6,020 nucleotides of DNA from Microcaldota archaeon (GCA_028866975.1 JAGWHG010000034.1:302-6321); one strand, 5' to 3'. Positions 1-5,481 are shown, counted from the first letter of the stretch. A program made the numbers and translations. Notes: generated by a model not told the origin, from the sequence alone.

Positions 1-822
1 CCCTTCTCAATATACGATCCGTTCGTGTCATATGTAAACTATCAGTCCAGCGGCCTTACGGCAAGCGTATCATCATGGCACCTCTACGATTCCAACATAG
101 GCTCAAGCAATGCGACCCTATCTTGGAACTGGGGAGACGGCACCTCAAGCAAGGGCTGGCGTTCTGGCCTTGGCCACACATATGCAGCAAACGGAACTTA
201 CACTGCAACACTGCTGATGACCGATAACCTCGGAAATAGCTACAACTACGTGCAAGTCCTTCACATCTCGTCGAACAGGACCGCAGAGCCAATGACAATG
301 AACATAAGCATAAACAGGACCGCTCTGATCGTCGCGCCAAAGGGCTCAGTGTTCGATCCAAACCATGGCGTAAATTACCTCGGCCTCACATGGCATTGGG
401 GCGACAACACTACAACATTTGGCTGGCCTAAGAACCTGACCCACACATATCCGGGGCCAGGCAACTACATACTTCTTGCAACTGCGACCGATAATCTCGG
501 ATACGTTGGTTCGTACGCAAATCTGATAGTGATAAACCAGACAAGCGCGCAATCGCAGCAGCTCCAAACCCTCTATCCTGGCCAGAGCTTATATCTCTAC
601 AACATAACCGTTACACTTGCAGGACTGACACTGCCCGATGGCAACGGAAACAACCAAGCGCTGCTAGAGGTGTATAATAGCGGGCAGCTCACCAACGTTC
701 TCTCAATATCCCCGGATTCTACTGTGAAGGTCGATTCGGGGGGCGTGAATTTCTATATCTATGTGGGCCAGACGTTTTCAGGTCTTAATGGGCAGAAGTG
801 GGCGCAGGTGCAGATAATCTAA
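1..822 (+). CDS. Secreted PKD-domain surface protein, C-terminal part (5' end outside window)
   Basis: The frame is open to the first base of the window, so this is the C-terminal 273 residues of a longer protein. The GTG at 25 is probably an internal valine, not the start. Two PKD-type immunoglobulin-like domains are visible. The first has WNWGDGT near residues 42-48 followed by GHTY near 58-61 and TDNLG near 74-78. The second has WHWGDNT near 131-137, LTHTY near 146-150 and TDNLG near 163-167. The last 80 or so residues form a separate beta-rich domain without cysteines. Sequons (N-X-S/T) are frequent, which fits a glycosylated exported protein. No C-terminal membrane anchor is seen, so any anchor or signal peptide must lie upstream. 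PKD domains usually serve in cell-surface adhesion or S-layer-like structures, and the exact role here is unknown. The stop lies one base from the stop of the convergent MoxR gene. Confidence 0.85.
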   Translation, partial: PFSIYDPFVSYVNYQSSGLTASVSSWHLYDSNIGSSNATLSWNWGDGTSSKGWRSGLGHTYAANGTYTATLLMTDNLGNSYNYVQVLHISSNRTAEPMTMNISINRTALIVAPKGSVFDPNHGVNYLGLTWHWGDNTTTFGWPKNLTHTYPGPGNYILLATATDNLGYVGSYANLIVINQTSAQSQQLQTLYPGQSLYLYNITVTLAGLTLPDGNGNNQALLEVYNSGQLTNVLSISPDSTVKVDSGGVNFYIYVGQTFSGLNGQKWAQVQII

Positions 823-823
823 C

Positions 824-1732
824 TCAGCCCAGGGTTGCAAGTATTCCGTCGACAATTCCCCTCACCCCGACGCCTCCGGTCGCCCTGACCGCGATCCTGT
901 GGCTCAAAATCGGCTTTGCCAAGAACTTCACATCGTCTTTTGTGACGCTGTTTCGCCCTTCGATCAGCGCCTTTGCCTTTCCGCACTGCATCAGCGCGAT
1001 GTCTGCCCTTGGGCTTGCGCCCATGACCACATGAATATCGGTGCGCGTAGCATTGACGATGTCCGTGATATAGGTAGCGACATCATCTGGCATGTTGATC
1101 ATCTTCGCCTGCTGCTGCAGCTCGATGATGTCTTGCGTATCGATCACCTTCTCGACTGCGATCTTCTCCTCTCGCTCCTTTATTCGCATCATCTCCCTCT
1201 CCTCTTCCTCGCTTGGGTAATCGACATCGATCTTCATTATGAACCTGTCGGCAAGCACCTTTGGCAGCGGCTCTGTGCCCTCTATCCTAAGAGGGTTCTG
1301 TGTCGCAAATGCAGTAAATGGCCTTGGCAGCTGCATGTCGCTGCCGCCAATCGTAACCTGACGCTCTTCTAGCGTTTCAAGCAGCGCGCTCATCGTCTTT
1401 GGCGGAGCGCGGTTTAGTTCGTCGACCAAAAGTATGTTCGTGAATACGGGCCCCTTCTTAAATGTCGGCGCACCTGTCTCGTCAAGATAAGTGTAGCCGA
1501 CAATGTCCTTGGGCTCAAGATCCGGCGTTCCCTGTATCCTCTTGAACTCCGCCTGTATCGTGGATGCAAGGGCCTTGGTCATCGTGGTCTTGGCAACTCC
1601 CGGCACCCCTTCCAAGAGCGCATGGCCGTTTGCGACAACTGATACGAACATAAGTTCTATAGTGTCGCTCTTGCCTGCGATGTGCTTTTTCATCTCGGTT
1701 AGTATCTTGGAATAGGTCAGTTTTGCGTCCAA
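824..1732 (-). CDS. MoxR-family AAA+ ATPase
   Basis: This is a AAA+ ATPase of the MoxR group, chaperone-like proteins that usually help mature or activate partner complexes. Numbered from a TTG start at 1732 (302 residues), it has Walker A GVPGVAKT at 42-49, Walker B ILLVDE at 100-105 followed by LNRAPPKT, sensor 1 ATQNP at 143-147, an arginine-finger region ADRF at 161-164 and sensor 2 GASPR at 238-242. The length is normal for the family. The frame stays open to 2005, but that extension reads through rpoF and is low-complexity. TTG 1732 keeps the N-terminal helix before the IAGK segment and lies about 9 bases past the start expected from a TATA box near 1767. ATG 1693 (289 residues) is the alternative. 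MoxR genes usually sit beside DUF58 and von Willebrand factor A genes; none is present here, so the partner is unknown. Confidence 0.93.
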   Translation of the reverse strand: MDAKLTYSKILTEMKKHIAGKSDTIELMFVSVVANGHALLEGVPGVAKTTMTKALASTIQAEFKRIQGTPDLEPKDIVGYTYLDETGAPTFKKGPVFTNILLVDELNRAPPKTMSALLETLEERQVTIGGSDMQLPRPFTAFATQNPLRIEGTEPLPKVLADRFIMKIDVDYPSEEEEREMMRIKEREEKIAVEKVIDTQDIIELQQQAKMINMPDDVATYITDIVNATRTDIHVVMGASPRADIALMQCGKAKALIEGRNSVTKDDVKFLAKPILSHRIAVRATGGVGVRGIVDGILATLG

Positions 1733-1763
1733 AAAGGCACCGATATTAGATGGAGCAGAAAGC

Positions 1764-1771
1764 TTTAATAA
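1764..1771. promoter_or_regulatory. Shared divergent TATA element (moxR / rpoF)
   Basis: TTTAATAA reads as a TATA-like box on both strands (TTATTAAA on the minus strand). Placing transcription starts about 26 bases either side gives about 1793 (+) and about 1742 (-). These are 14 bases before the rpoF ATG and about 9 bases before the MoxR TTG. No second good TATA box lies in the short gap, so one element may serve both genes. The geometry is seen in the sequence; the use of the element is inferred. Confidence 0.5.
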
Positions 1772-1795
1772 CTGCTTTAGCCAAATAACAAGGTA

Positions 1796-1801
1796 GAGGT
1801 G
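1796..1801 (+). promoter_or_regulatory. Ribosome binding site of rpoF
   Basis: GAGGTG is a strong match to the archaeal Shine-Dalgarno consensus, five bases before the ATG at 1807. It fixes this start for rpoF and shows that the organism uses Shine-Dalgarno initiation for at least some genes, alongside what look like leaderless genes elsewhere in the window. Confidence 0.75.
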
Positions 1802-1806
1802 CGCAA

Positions 1807-2145
1807 ATGATTGGCAAGGGCCACGAATTAGGAAAACCGGTGACGACATCGCAGGCACTGGAGATACTCGAGGAGCGAAAGAAGGCAGGGGAGCTCGGAT
1901 ACGAGCAGCAGATCTCCGAGGCGCATGCGCAAAAGTACGCGACTCTGAAATCAGAGAAGGCATCGGAGATGGTAGAAGAGCTGCTTGCCACGGGGATAAG
2001 TGCAAAGACGGCGGTAAAGGTCGTCGACATTATGCCCGCAAACGAGGCGCAGCTCAAAACAGTGCTTATTTTGGAAGGCAGACCCGTGGAAGAGGATACA
2101 ACCAAGAAGATCCTCGAAATAGTGAATAAGTTCAGGGGCAAGTAA
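1807..2145 (+). CDS. rpoF: DNA-directed RNA polymerase subunit Rpo4 (RpoF)
   Basis: This is the archaeal homologue of eukaryotic Rpb4. With Rpo7 (RpoE) it forms the stalk of RNA polymerase, which aids open-complex formation, binds nascent RNA and influences termination. The 112-residue length is typical. The N-terminal part carries the family pattern VTTSQALEILEERKK, followed by the helical HRDC-like core with LGYEQQISEAHAQKYATL, an AxEMVEELL helix, and the VDIMPANEAQLKTVL segment ahead of the C-terminal helix ending FRGK. The ATG at 1807 has a good ribosome binding site. DUF655 follows after 28 bases and is very likely co-transcribed, as in many archaea. In many archaea rpl21e lies directly upstream in the same operon; here that place is taken by a divergent MoxR gene. 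Confidence 0.95.
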   Translation: MIGKGHELGKPVTTSQALEILEERKKAGELGYEQQISEAHAQKYATLKSEKASEMVEELLATGISAKTAVKVVDIMPANEAQLKTVLILEGRPVEEDTTKKILEIVNKFRGK

Positions 2146-2173
2146 GCCTCCTGGGCTTGGGATTGGGATATAA

Positions 2174-2749
2174 ATGGAGTTTGAAAAAAAGGAAGAGCTG
2201 GAAGAGCATGCTATCGTAATAGACTATCTTCCGACCGGAAAGTCAGGGGCAGTAAGATCCGAGCCCACAGCAATACTTCTAGGGGAGACAAAGTTCACGC
2301 TGCTTGAGGCGGTGCCAAAGCCGGGCGTGCCTGTAAAGATCGGCGAGAAGGTGTACATCGGCAAGGCGGAGAGGGAGAAGATCGCGCTCATAAAATCTCG
2401 GCTCAATTACAGCGAGCTCACAGAGGCCGCCAGAAACGAGCTGCCAAAGGCGGTATCTGAGATAATCAAGGCAAATCAGCAAAAGTTCGTGGATGTGTTC
2501 AACAAGGCAGGTTCGATAAACATACGAGAGCACTCGCTTGAGCTGCTGCCCGGAGTCGGAAAGAAGCACCTGCAGGCGATACTTAGGGCAAGAGAGGAAA
2601 AGCCCTTTGAGAGTTTTGAGGACATCTCAAAGAGGGTCTCGCTGCTCCAAGATCCGGTCAAGCTGCTCACTGACCGAATAATAGTCGAACTCAAAGGAGA
2701 GAGCAGATTCTATCTTCTTACAAGGCCTTATGGGAAGCCTCACTTTTAA
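2174..2749 (+). CDS. DUF655 family protein with helix-hairpin-helix motif
   Basis: This is an archaeal conserved protein of the DUF655 family, 191 residues, the family's usual size. The N-terminal part has the EEHAIVIDYLP strand (about 10-20), FTLLEAVPKPGV (about 41-52) and IGEKVYIGKAEREKI (about 56-70), suggesting an OB-like beta domain. The C-terminal part has a helix-hairpin-helix with LLPGVGKK near 124-131, then the ARxEKPFESFEDISKRV segment, and ends in an LTDRIIVELKGE helix region. The fold points to nucleic-acid binding, but the biochemical role is not established. Constant linkage to rpoF, and commonly to ksgA, suggests a task in transcription, rRNA processing or modification. Here ksgA does not follow; the operon ends and unrelated surface genes begin. 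The ATG has only a weak GGGAT-like site before it, compatible with coupling to rpoF. Confidence 0.93.
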   Translation: MEFEKKEELEEHAIVIDYLPTGKSGAVRSEPTAILLGETKFTLLEAVPKPGVPVKIGEKVYIGKAEREKIALIKSRLNYSELTEAARNELPKAVSEIIKANQQKFVDVFNKAGSINIREHSLELLPGVGKKHLQAILRAREEKPFESFEDISKRVSLLQDPVKLLTDRIIVELKGESRFYLLTRPYGKPHF

Positions 2750-2822
2750 AACTCTTCCGTAAAAATTTGCAAAAATTTTCCCGACACTTTTATAATGATG
2801 GTGCGAAGTCCCACATAACATC

Positions 2823-2831
2823 TTTATATAT
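2823..2831 (+). promoter_or_regulatory. TATA box of the YVTN-fragment gene
   Basis: TTTATATAT is centred on 2827, 25 bases before the A of ATG 2852. That is the standard archaeal TATA-to-start distance, so the transcript should begin at or next to ATG 2852 and be leaderless. The earlier in-frame ATG at 2837 lies only about 10 bases past the box and should not be transcribed from this promoter. A second AT-rich candidate, TTTTATAAT near 2788-2796, could drive a longer transcript. Confidence 0.6.
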
Positions 2832-2851
2832 CAAAAATGCAGCACCTCTAC

Positions 2852-3460
2852 ATGGAGCGGCGGATTTATTTAATCATAACGATTACCCTAATTTTATCTA
2901 TATCTGCTTTTTTATATCTACAACCAAGTTATTTCCTTACTACGACACAACTCACAATAATCTCACCACTCACGGGTATGACGACAGTCGTTCCCATACA
3001 AATTACAAACGAAGCAGCAACTCCAGATGGCTCATATGTGCTCAGGCTAACTGGGTATGTCTACATTAAAAACGGCTTTAACATTTCTATAACAAATACG
3101 TTGACCAAAAACACAACACTGTTATCTGTGAATGGTCTGGGTCCTCGAGACATTGTGATTGCGCCTAACGGAAAAACTGCATATGTGATATCATTCGGTA
3201 CCTCCGCAGGTTCCTATGTGTATGTGGTAGATATACCATACAAAAAGGTAACTACAACTATACCCGTTGGTCCTTTCTCAGATGCGGCAGGTATATCAAA
3301 TAATGGCTCATTGTTGTATGTAATAAATGGGTGCTACGCAACAGGCGGGCATAGTACTATGGGGTGCACTAACAGTATTTCGATAGTAAACACAATGAAC
3401 AACGAGTTAATTTCTACAGTGTATGCGAACACCTCCTCATTTAGGTGGGCGTATGATTAA
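2852..3460 (+). CDS. Membrane-anchored partial YVTN beta-propeller protein
   Basis: The predicted protein has 202 residues from ATG 2852, or 207 from ATG 2837. The second ATG is preferred because a TATA box sits exactly 25 bases before it. It starts with a short positive segment (MERR) and a hydrophobic stretch at about 5-23, a signal anchor that would put the rest outside the cell. The outer part has degenerate YVTN propeller repeats: an ISITNT strand, then PRDIVIAPNGKTAYVIS, then YVYVVDIPYKKVTTTIPVG with an NGSLLYVINGC counterpart, and an ISIVNTMNNELISTV strand. That is about two and a half blades, while a complete propeller needs about seven, and the protein stops shortly after a new blade begins. 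It is therefore either truncated or must pair with others. The stop overlaps the next start (TAATG). Codon use is visibly AT-richer than in rpoF or DUF655. Ligand and role are unknown. Confidence 0.75.
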   Translation: MERRIYLIITITLILSISAFLYLQPSYFLTTTQLTIISPLTGMTTVVPIQITNEAATPDGSYVLRLTGYVYIKNGFNISITNTLTKNTTLLSVNGLGPRDIVIAPNGKTAYVISFGTSAGSYVYVVDIPYKKVTTTIPVGPFSDAAGISNNGSLLYVINGCYATGGHSTMGCTNSISIVNTMNNELISTVYANTSSFRWAYD

Positions 3461-4071
3461 TGGGTGATAACACGCAGAAAGAAATCATCGCAATTTTAAT
3501 AGTGGCTGCAGTGATTGTGGTCGCAATCTCGAATCTATTTGCTTTTGGCAACCTTCTCTATAGCTTGCCAGACATGTCAAAAATTGGGGTCCTGGCCGAA
3601 AACTATTCCACAACTGCGGTTCCGCATTGCTCAGATACGACTGGCAAACAAACAGCCTTTTGTGTGCAAGTGCTTACAAGAAGAGTTGCAAACCAACTTG
3701 TTCCAGGTACAATAATAATATATTATAGAGCATATGATAGCCCAAACGATGCAAGGACATATTTTGATAATTTCTCCTCATTGTCAGACTTCACGTCTAA
3801 ATCAAGCTACCCTTGGATTGCTCCTTTATTGGTAAATACTACTTATTCTTCCGCCGCATTATTCAAAGTGCCAAATCCTCTAAATTCTACTATATCCATT
3901 AGCATGTTTGCAGTAAGAAATAATGTAATTATCGAATTTGATGCATCGAGCGCATTTTCCGATAGAATACTTACAAATTCTACAGGAGTTTTGGGATATA
4001 ACACTTCCATAATAAACTCTTATGAGTATTACCTAACCAAGGTTACAAACTCTACTCTAAAAGTTGTTTGA
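3460..4071 (+). CDS. Hypothetical membrane-anchored, sequon-rich extracellular protein
   Basis: I do not recognise this family. The protein has 203 residues with a short N-terminal segment, one strong hydrophobic segment at about 9-29, and a soluble part that should face outside. The outer part has seven N-X-S/T sequons, two cysteines (Cys57 and Cys68) that could form a disulphide, and a mix of beta-type segments such as VPGTIIIYYRAYD and SISMFAVRNNVIIEFDAS. Its ATG overlaps the last base of the stop of the YVTN-fragment gene (TAATG), with an AGGTGG ribosome site at 3443-3448, so the two are likely translated together and may act together at the surface. Base use is AT-rich like the gene before it. 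Another frame inside it (3515-3715) has no protein-like features and is disregarded. Confidence 0.75.
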   Translation: MGDNTQKEIIAILIVAAVIVVAISNLFAFGNLLYSLPDMSKIGVLAENYSTTAVPHCSDTTGKQTAFCVQVLTRRVANQLVPGTIIIYYRAYDSPNDARTYFDNFSSLSDFTSKSSYPWIAPLLVNTTYSSAALFKVPNPLNSTISISMFAVRNNVIIEFDASSAFSDRILTNSTGVLGYNTSIINSYEYYLTKVTNSTLKVV

Positions 4072-4094
4072 CGAGTTTATTCTCTGGAAGAAAT

Positions 4095-4388
4095 TTATTT
4101 ACCTGGCCTTTCCAGATGCCTTTGCGGCACGACAATGTCTCTTGTTGTAGACTTAGAAACATGTATCCTTACAACGTAGGAGTCACCACGCTTCTCAATT
4201 ATTTTGCCCATTTTGCCCCTATACCTTGGGTGGGGAATATCAGAGAAGCTGCCCTTGGGTACTATCGCCGCTGTGTCGCCTACCTTGAAGTTTTTGATTA
4301 GCTTTGTAAGGCCAAGTTTGCTCGGCTTGTGGTGCCTTGCCAGGTGCCTTGTCCTTCCCATAAATAGTCCGTGTGATCTTGCTGCCAT
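4095..4388 (-). CDS. rpl21e: 50S ribosomal protein L21e
   Basis: This is the archaeal/eukaryotic large-subunit protein L21e (eL21), 97 residues as usual. Family marks are the N-terminal basic stretch SHGLFMGRTRHLARHH, the KNFKVGDTAAIVPKGSF strand region, the PHPRYRGKMGKIIEKRG turn and the YVVRIHV strand, ending in the RHLERPGK tail. ATG 4388 is preceded by GGTGAG at 4393-4398, a good Shine-Dalgarno site. In many archaea this gene heads the rpl21e-rpoF-DUF655 operon. Here it is alone, on the opposite strand, about 1.3 kb beyond the DUF655 stop, with two surface-protein genes between. It is divergent from the TBP gene and converges with the hypothetical gene at 4071. Confidence 0.95.
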   Translation of the reverse strand: MAARSHGLFMGRTRHLARHHKPSKLGLTKLIKNFKVGDTAAIVPKGSFSDIPHPRYRGKMGKIIEKRGDSYVVRIHVSKSTTRDIVVPQRHLERPGK

Positions 4389-4409
4389 ATGCTCACCCTA
4401 TCTATATTA

Positions 4410-4418
4410 TTTATAAAG
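4410..4418. promoter_or_regulatory. TATA-like element, probably for rpl21e (minus strand)
   Basis: The minus strand reads CTTTATAAA, centred about 26 bases before the A of ATG 4388, which would give a leaderless transcript. That would leave out the GGTGAG ribosome site at 4393-4398. The neighbouring element at 4427-4436 read in reverse would start the transcript near 4405 and include that site. Either or both may be used. Confidence 0.5.
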
Positions 4419-4426
4419 CCTAAAGC

Positions 4427-4436
4427 TATATAAATA
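4427..4436 (+). promoter_or_regulatory. TATA box of the TBP gene
   Basis: TATATAAATA is the best TATA box in the window. A start about 26 bases on falls near 4457, leaving roughly nine leader bases before TTG 4466. The stretch GTGAT at 4458-4462 could act as a minimal ribosome site. Since the gene product is itself a TBP-like protein, this promoter could be a target of its own product. Confidence 0.6.
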
Positions 4437-4465
4437 GCAGTTCGGCATCTATATGCAGTGATTGT

Positions 4466-4780
4466 TTGGCAAAGGGGAAGGGCATACTTAGACCTGATTT
4501 CAGGGTCGAGAACATCGTCGCCAGCGCAGACCTTGGCATAGACCTCGACCTGTACGGCATAGCAAGGGCATCAACAGACATAGACTACGAGCCCGAGCAG
4601 TTCCCTGGAGCAATCTGCAAGATAAAGGAGCCGAAGGCAGCGCTCCTCCTGTTCAAGAACGGCAAGATAATCTGCACAGGAGCGAAGACCGAGGCGGACA
4701 TACGAAGGGCCATAGACCAGATAATAAAGATAGTCAAGGGCCACACGATAACTTACAAGGAGGAGAAGCCGAAGAAGTGA
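4466..4780 (+). CDS. Single-repeat TATA-box-binding protein homologue (half-TBP)
   Basis: TBP recognises the promoter TATA box and, with TFB, recruits RNA polymerase. Archaeal TBPs normally hold two tandem repeats in about 180-200 residues. This protein has 104 residues and one repeat. Visible marks are VENIVAS at 14-20, YEPEQFPG at 41-48, IKEPKAALLLF at 53-63, NGKIICTGAK at 65-74 and the TEADIRRAIDQI helix at 75-86, then a lysine/glutamate tail. Phe46 and Phe63 align with the DNA-intercalating phenylalanines, and Glu42/Glu44 with the stirrup contacts to TFB/TFIIB. The stirrup resembles a C-terminal repeat while NIVAS resembles either. The TTG start is the only start codon in frame after the stop at 4421-4423. 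Downstream, the dedA stop abuts directly, so no second repeat is encoded. It would need to dimerise to form a saddle. Homology is very secure; whether it is the main TBP or a paralogue is open. Confidence 0.93.
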   Translation: MAKGKGILRPDFRVENIVASADLGIDLDLYGIARASTDIDYEPEQFPGAICKIKEPKAALLLFKNGKIICTGAKTEADIRRAIDQIIKIVKGHTITYKEEKPKK

Positions 4781-5413
4781 TCACTTTTTCTTGAGGCTCG
4801 CTGTTGCAAGGCGGTATATTACATAGATCGCCACTGCAAAGACTGCGATTCCGCTCAGAACAACACCGACGCTGTTCGACGCAAGATCATAATATCCGAA
4901 CAGCATCAGCACGACATCCCAGATGAAGGCTCCGGCAGTCGAGTAGAGGAAGAACTTCTTCTTGCCCATCATGGCGAACCCTGCCGGCAGGCTTATCAGG
5001 CCCCTTGCCACAGGTATCAGTCGCGCGATGAAGACTGCGAAGGCACCGTTCCTGTTGAACCATGCATCGAACTCATCGAGCCTTGCCTTGCTTATGTGGA
5101 ACCTAGCTGCATGCTTGTAGATTACGTCCTTCCCGACATAGTACGCTATGAAGTAGTCTATCGCCATGCCGATTATCCCCGCAACCAGAACCACTGCAAG
5201 TGCGGAGAAGAAGTTGAAAGTGCCTTTTGCAGCAAAGAAGCCGATCAGCGGCAGAATAACCTCACTTGGCACTGGCAGAGATGCGTATTCCATCGTCATC
5301 AGCAGCAGTATGGCGTAGTAGCCGTACTGCGTCAGCAGTGCGTTCACAACAGAATATGCATTGGTGACAAGGCTCAACAGTGTGGACACTATTGAAAGCA
5401 TTATGATGAACAT
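4781..5413 (-). CDS. DedA/VTT-family integral membrane protein
   Basis: DedA (SNARE-associated, VTT domain) proteins are membrane proteins linked to lipid scrambling, undecaprenyl or archaeal lipid-carrier recycling and proton-dependent homeostasis. This one has 210 residues, normal for the family. It shows Glu42 followed by PVPSE at 47-51 (re-entrant loop region), IIGMAIDYFIAYYVGK at 80-95 with Asp86 and Gly94, FIARLIPVARG at 128-138 with Arg131, Pro134 and Arg137, LPAGFAMM at 142-149 and GAFIWD at 161-166, then a final hydrophobic helix and a lysine tail. These are the family's conserved charged and proline positions, so it is likely active. ATG 5413 lies about 26 bases from a TATA-like TTAAAAGC on the minus strand, suggesting a leaderless transcript; ATG 5401 is an alternative. 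Its stop codon touches that of the TBP gene. Confidence 0.92.
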   Translation of the reverse strand: MFIIMLSIVSTLLSLVTNAYSVVNALLTQYGYYAILLLMTMEYASLPVPSEVILPLIGFFAAKGTFNFFSALAVVLVAGIIGMAIDYFIAYYVGKDVIYKHAARFHISKARLDEFDAWFNRNGAFAVFIARLIPVARGLISLPAGFAMMGKKKFFLYSTAGAFIWDVVLMLFGYYDLASNSVGVVLSGIAVFAVAIYVIYRLATASLKKK

Positions 5414-5418
5414 GATAC

Positions 5419-5438
5419 AGCTTTTGGAGCCAAAAGCT
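5419..5438. repeat. Perfect 9-bp inverted repeat in the dedA promoter
   Basis: The arms AGCTTTTGG (5419-5427) and CCAAAAGCT (5430-5438) are exact complements with a two-base spacer. On the minus strand this lies between, and partly over, the TATA-like box (5436-5443) and the expected start of transcription near 5414. That is where an archaeal repressor would block the polymerase. Because it lies before the predicted start it is more likely a protein-binding operator than an RNA hairpin. The binding protein is unknown. Confidence 0.6.
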
Positions 5439-5443
5439 TTTAA
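5436..5443 (-). promoter_or_regulatory. TATA-like box of dedA
   Basis: The minus strand reads TTAAAAGC, centred about 26 bases before the ATG at 5413, giving a leaderless transcript. It overlaps the right arm of the AGCTTTTGG inverted repeat, so binding there would compete with TBP. Confidence 0.5.
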
Positions 5444-5471
5444 CCAGTTTTATGCGATAAAGGCTGCAAAG

Positions 5472-5481
5472 TTATATATAT
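5472..5481 (+). promoter_or_regulatory. TATA box of the ribbon-helix-helix gene
   Basis: TTATATATAT is centred on about 5476, which predicts a start near 5502 and a leader of about 11 bases containing GTGAT (5505-5509) before GTG 5513. It overlaps the left arm of the TATATCAAA inverted repeat. Confidence 0.6.

Noticed and set aside
899..1372. 157-residue plus-strand frame opposite MoxR
   Set aside because: It is the antisense shadow of a well-conserved ATPase. It has no domain pattern, promoter or ribosome site.
1733..2005. N-terminal extension of the MoxR frame up to 2005
   Set aside because: It reads antisense through rpoF, has a serine/proline/arginine-rich composition unlike any MoxR N-terminus, and the TATA element and family alignment favour the start at 1732.
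1746..2141. 131-residue minus-strand frame over rpoF
   Set aside because: Serine/isoleucine-rich antisense shadow of rpoF with no recognisable domain.
2761..2779. AAAAATTTGCAAAAATTTT as a terminator hairpin or operator after DUF655
   Set aside because: The arms do not pair perfectly and AT-rich strings are common in spacers. It may help termination by its T-runs, but I cannot support it as a defined element.
2767..3069. 100-residue plus-strand frame overlapping the YVTN-fragment gene
   Set aside because: It conflicts with the signal anchor and propeller repeats read in the other frame, and its histidine/asparagine-rich sequence is not protein-like.
4421..4465. A hidden first TBP repeat upstream of the half-TBP
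   Set aside because: The frame is closed by TAA at 4421-4423, and the short gap is a divergent promoter. Beyond it lies rpl21e on the other strand, so no TBP repeat fits.
5096..5395. 99-residue plus-strand frame opposite dedA, rich in cysteine and histidine
   Set aside because: The cysteine/histidine content arises from antisense reading of alanine/valine-rich membrane codons. There is no spaced zinc motif, promoter or ribosome site.
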